From assembly GCA_934215995.1 (NCBI GenBank), contig CAKQBC010000085.1, positions 1-8,521 of the forward strand: a stretch of 8,521 nt of DNA, read 5' to 3'. The DNA is from an uncultured Bacillus sp. Lineage in GTDB: Bacteria; Bacillota; Bacilli; Bacillales; DSM-1321. The translations under genes were made by a program, and so were the position numbers. Under the pieces are notes generated by a model. That model had not been told where the DNA came from. It saw only the letters and a program-made list of their open reading frames with translations, and ran no database searches. This document shows, piece after piece, positions 7,247 to 8,521 of this stretch (the stretch's first letter is position 1; the number at the start of each line of letters is the position of its first letter).

Positions 7247-8377
7247 ATGCGATTAATATCCACGGCACATTTGAGACATAATGATATATTGGGGAAAAGC
7301 ATCATGAATGGCCGCAATCAAATCCTATTGAATGAAGGCGTCGTACTGACAGAACGGTTGATTAACCGGCTAATAGATTTGGGTATACCCTATGTATATG
7401 TCCGAGAGGCAAAAACGAAGCATATCATACCGGAATCATCCTGCAGCGATGAACTCCGCTACGAATCCATCGGGGCGATCGAGGATACATTCGCACAAGT
7501 CGGCAATAGTTCAACCATATCTGAAGGTTCCTTTGTCATGGAAAAGGCATCGAAAAAATTCATGAAGCTGATCCGGTCGATATTGGGCGAACTTCGCGAT
7601 AAGAAAGATCTGCTCAATCTGCTGGCTGATGTTTATGCATACGACCAGTATATTTTCACGCATTCCTTCAATGTCACCTTGTATACATTGGCTATCGGGA
7701 TGGAAATGGGGCTTGCGCATAAGCAGCTGGAGCAGCTGGGGATGGGTGCCATCCTGCACGACGTCGGCAAGATGCAAGTGAAAAAAGACATACTCCTCAA
7801 ACCGGGTAAATTGACGGAAGAGGAATATGAGCAAATAAAAATGCACTCCGTACATGGCTACCGTATGCTGAAGGAAGTGCCGAATCTCCCTTTGCTGGTG
7901 GCTCACTGCGCTTACCAGCACCATGAAAGGATCAATGGGTCCGGATATCCGCGGGGCCTTAAGGGGCAAGATATCCACCTGTATGGGAAAATCATTGCCG
8001 TTGCGGATGTATTTGATGCTGTGACGACTAATCGTGTTTACCGGAAAGCGATGCTTCCCCATGAAGCACTTGAAATATTATATGCGGGTGCCGGCACTCT
8101 GTTTGAACAGAACATCGTGGAAGCTTTCAGGAATTCGGTTGCTGTTTATCCGGTCGGGCTGACGGTAATCCTCAATGACAGGAGAATAGGGGTTGTCGTA
8201 AGGCAGAACATGGGAACGAGCAACAGGCCGGTCGTCTATATCATAGAGGACAATGGCGTGCCCGTAGAGGAACCTTACGAATTGAATCTGATGAAAACCC
8301 TGGATATTGTGATTACGGATTGTGACACGACCATGTATGAACCTGGCGGAATACATGCAAGGCAAATGAATGAGTAG
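7247..8377 (+). CDS. HD-GYP domain protein, predicted cyclic-di-GMP phosphodiesterase
   Basis: A 376-residue soluble protein. Residues 1-55 form the small N-terminal domain often seen in Firmicutes HD-GYP proteins (LISTAHLRHNDILGKSI, then LLNEGVVLTERLI). Residues 125-300 form the HD-GYP domain: His139 (THSFNV), His171-Asp172 (HDVGK, Lys175), His200 (MHSVHG), His225-His226 (QHHE), GSGYP at 231-235 and Asp254/Asp257 (VADVFDA). All expected metal and GYP residues are present, so activity against cyclic-di-GMP is likely. Residues 301-365 resemble the C-terminal add-on of these proteins (YPVGLTVILNDRRIGVVV). There is no membrane segment or receiver domain, so the input signal is unknown. The ATG has AGGAG (7236-7240) six bases upstream. 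It has its own candidate promoters, and B. subtilis 168, as I recall, has no HD-GYP protein. Confidence 0.93.
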   Translation: MRLISTAHLRHNDILGKSIMNGRNQILLNEGVVLTERLINRLIDLGIPYVYVREAKTKHIIPESSCSDELRYESIGAIEDTFAQVGNSSTISEGSFVMEKASKKFMKLIRSILGELRDKKDLLNLLADVYAYDQYIFTHSFNVTLYTLAIGMEMGLAHKQLEQLGMGAILHDVGKMQVKKDILLKPGKLTEEEYEQIKMHSVHGYRMLKEVPNLPLLVAHCAYQHHERINGSGYPRGLKGQDIHLYGKIIAVADVFDAVTTNRVYRKAMLPHEALEILYAGAGTLFEQNIVEAFRNSVAVYPVGLTVILNDRRIGVVVRQNMGTSNRPVVYIIEDNGVPVEEPYELNLMKTLDIVITDCDTTMYEPGGIHARQMNE

Positions 8378-8383
8378 ACTTAA

Positions 8384-8408
8384 GCATGCACCAAAAAGCG
8401 GTGCATGT
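8384..8408 (+). terminator. Hairpin after HD-GYP gene, lacking a T-run
   Basis: CATGCACC (8385-8392) pairs perfectly with GGTGCATG (8400-8407) around AAAAAGC, plus a G-T closing pair. It begins seven bases after the stop codon, where a terminator is expected, but no T tract follows (TCAGACTG). It may be an RNA 3'-end stabiliser, an inefficient terminator or the edge of the adjacent repeat-like sequence. Confidence 0.4.
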
Positions 8409-8521
8409 CAGACTGTTGACAAACGCTCGCATTCTTCGTTGCTAGCCCGGCTCGTCCGCTCATGAGGTGAACAGGATGTTTATCACGTAAGTGTTGTCGC
8501 AGGACGCGACGCTTTTAGCTT
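8409..8521. repeat. Possible dispersed intergenic repeat (window end)
   Basis: Noncoding stretch that runs off the window. It contains the inverted repeat GTCGC-AGGAC-GCGAC (8496-8510) and a GC-rich segment unlike the AT-rich spacers elsewhere. It reminds me of short repeated intergenic sequences in Bacillaceae genomes, but only one copy is visible here, so the repeat status is an inference. I see no tRNA, promoter of good quality or gene start in it. Confidence 0.25.

Noticed and set aside
7511..8062. 183-codon minus-strand ORF opposite the HD-GYP gene
   Set aside because: The forward frame encodes all HD-GYP residues; the reverse frame has no recognisable motif and no ribosome binding site.
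8416..8444. TTGACA at 8416 as a promoter for a downstream gene
   Set aside because: The -35 is perfect but the base run 17 bases on (TTGCTA) is a poor -10, and no gene start is seen in the remaining window.

Overview
The window looks like chromosomal DNA from a Bacillaceae bacterium (Firmicutes) that is close to Bacillus but probably not B. subtilis itself. The evidence is the type of Suf proteins, the yun-type genes, strong AGGAGG-like ribosome binding sites, several hairpin-plus-T terminators and moderate G+C. All eight convincing genes lie on the + strand. As I recall, suf and yun genes sit apart in B. subtilis 168, whereas here they are adjacent.

Region 1 (1-2670) is the 3' end of a suf iron-sulfur cluster assembly operon: sufS (cysteine desulfurase, 5' end outside the window), sufU (zinc-dependent sulfur acceptor, overlapping sufS by 11 bases) and sufB (scaffold). 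A long intrinsic terminator closes it. SufS takes sulfur from cysteine, SufU accepts it, and SufB (with SufC and SufD, presumably upstream) assembles the cluster.

Region 2 (2671-3266) is about 600 bases without a convincing gene. It holds a long orphan hairpin ending in a T-run, other inverted repeats, a possible 38-codon ORF on the minus strand and an open frame without a usable start on the plus strand.

Region 3 (3267-7060) has four genes of the yunF-yunE-yunD-yunC type: a DUF72 TIM-barrel protein, a TauE/SafE permease, a cytoplasmic metallophosphatase of the 5'-nucleotidase family and a small DUF1805 protein. Terminators follow yunF and yunD, so this is a conserved neighbourhood more than one operon.

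Region 4 (7061-8521) is an AT-rich promoter region with overlapping dyads, then an intact HD-GYP protein (predicted cyclic-di-GMP phosphodiesterase), then 144 bases with a hairpin and what may be a dispersed intergenic repeat.

I found no RNA gene, CRISPR array, insertion sequence or phage gene. No multi-gene new system is evident. The best leads are the intergenic structures at 2671-3266, 7087-7194 and 8384-8521, and the placement and control of the HD-GYP gene.
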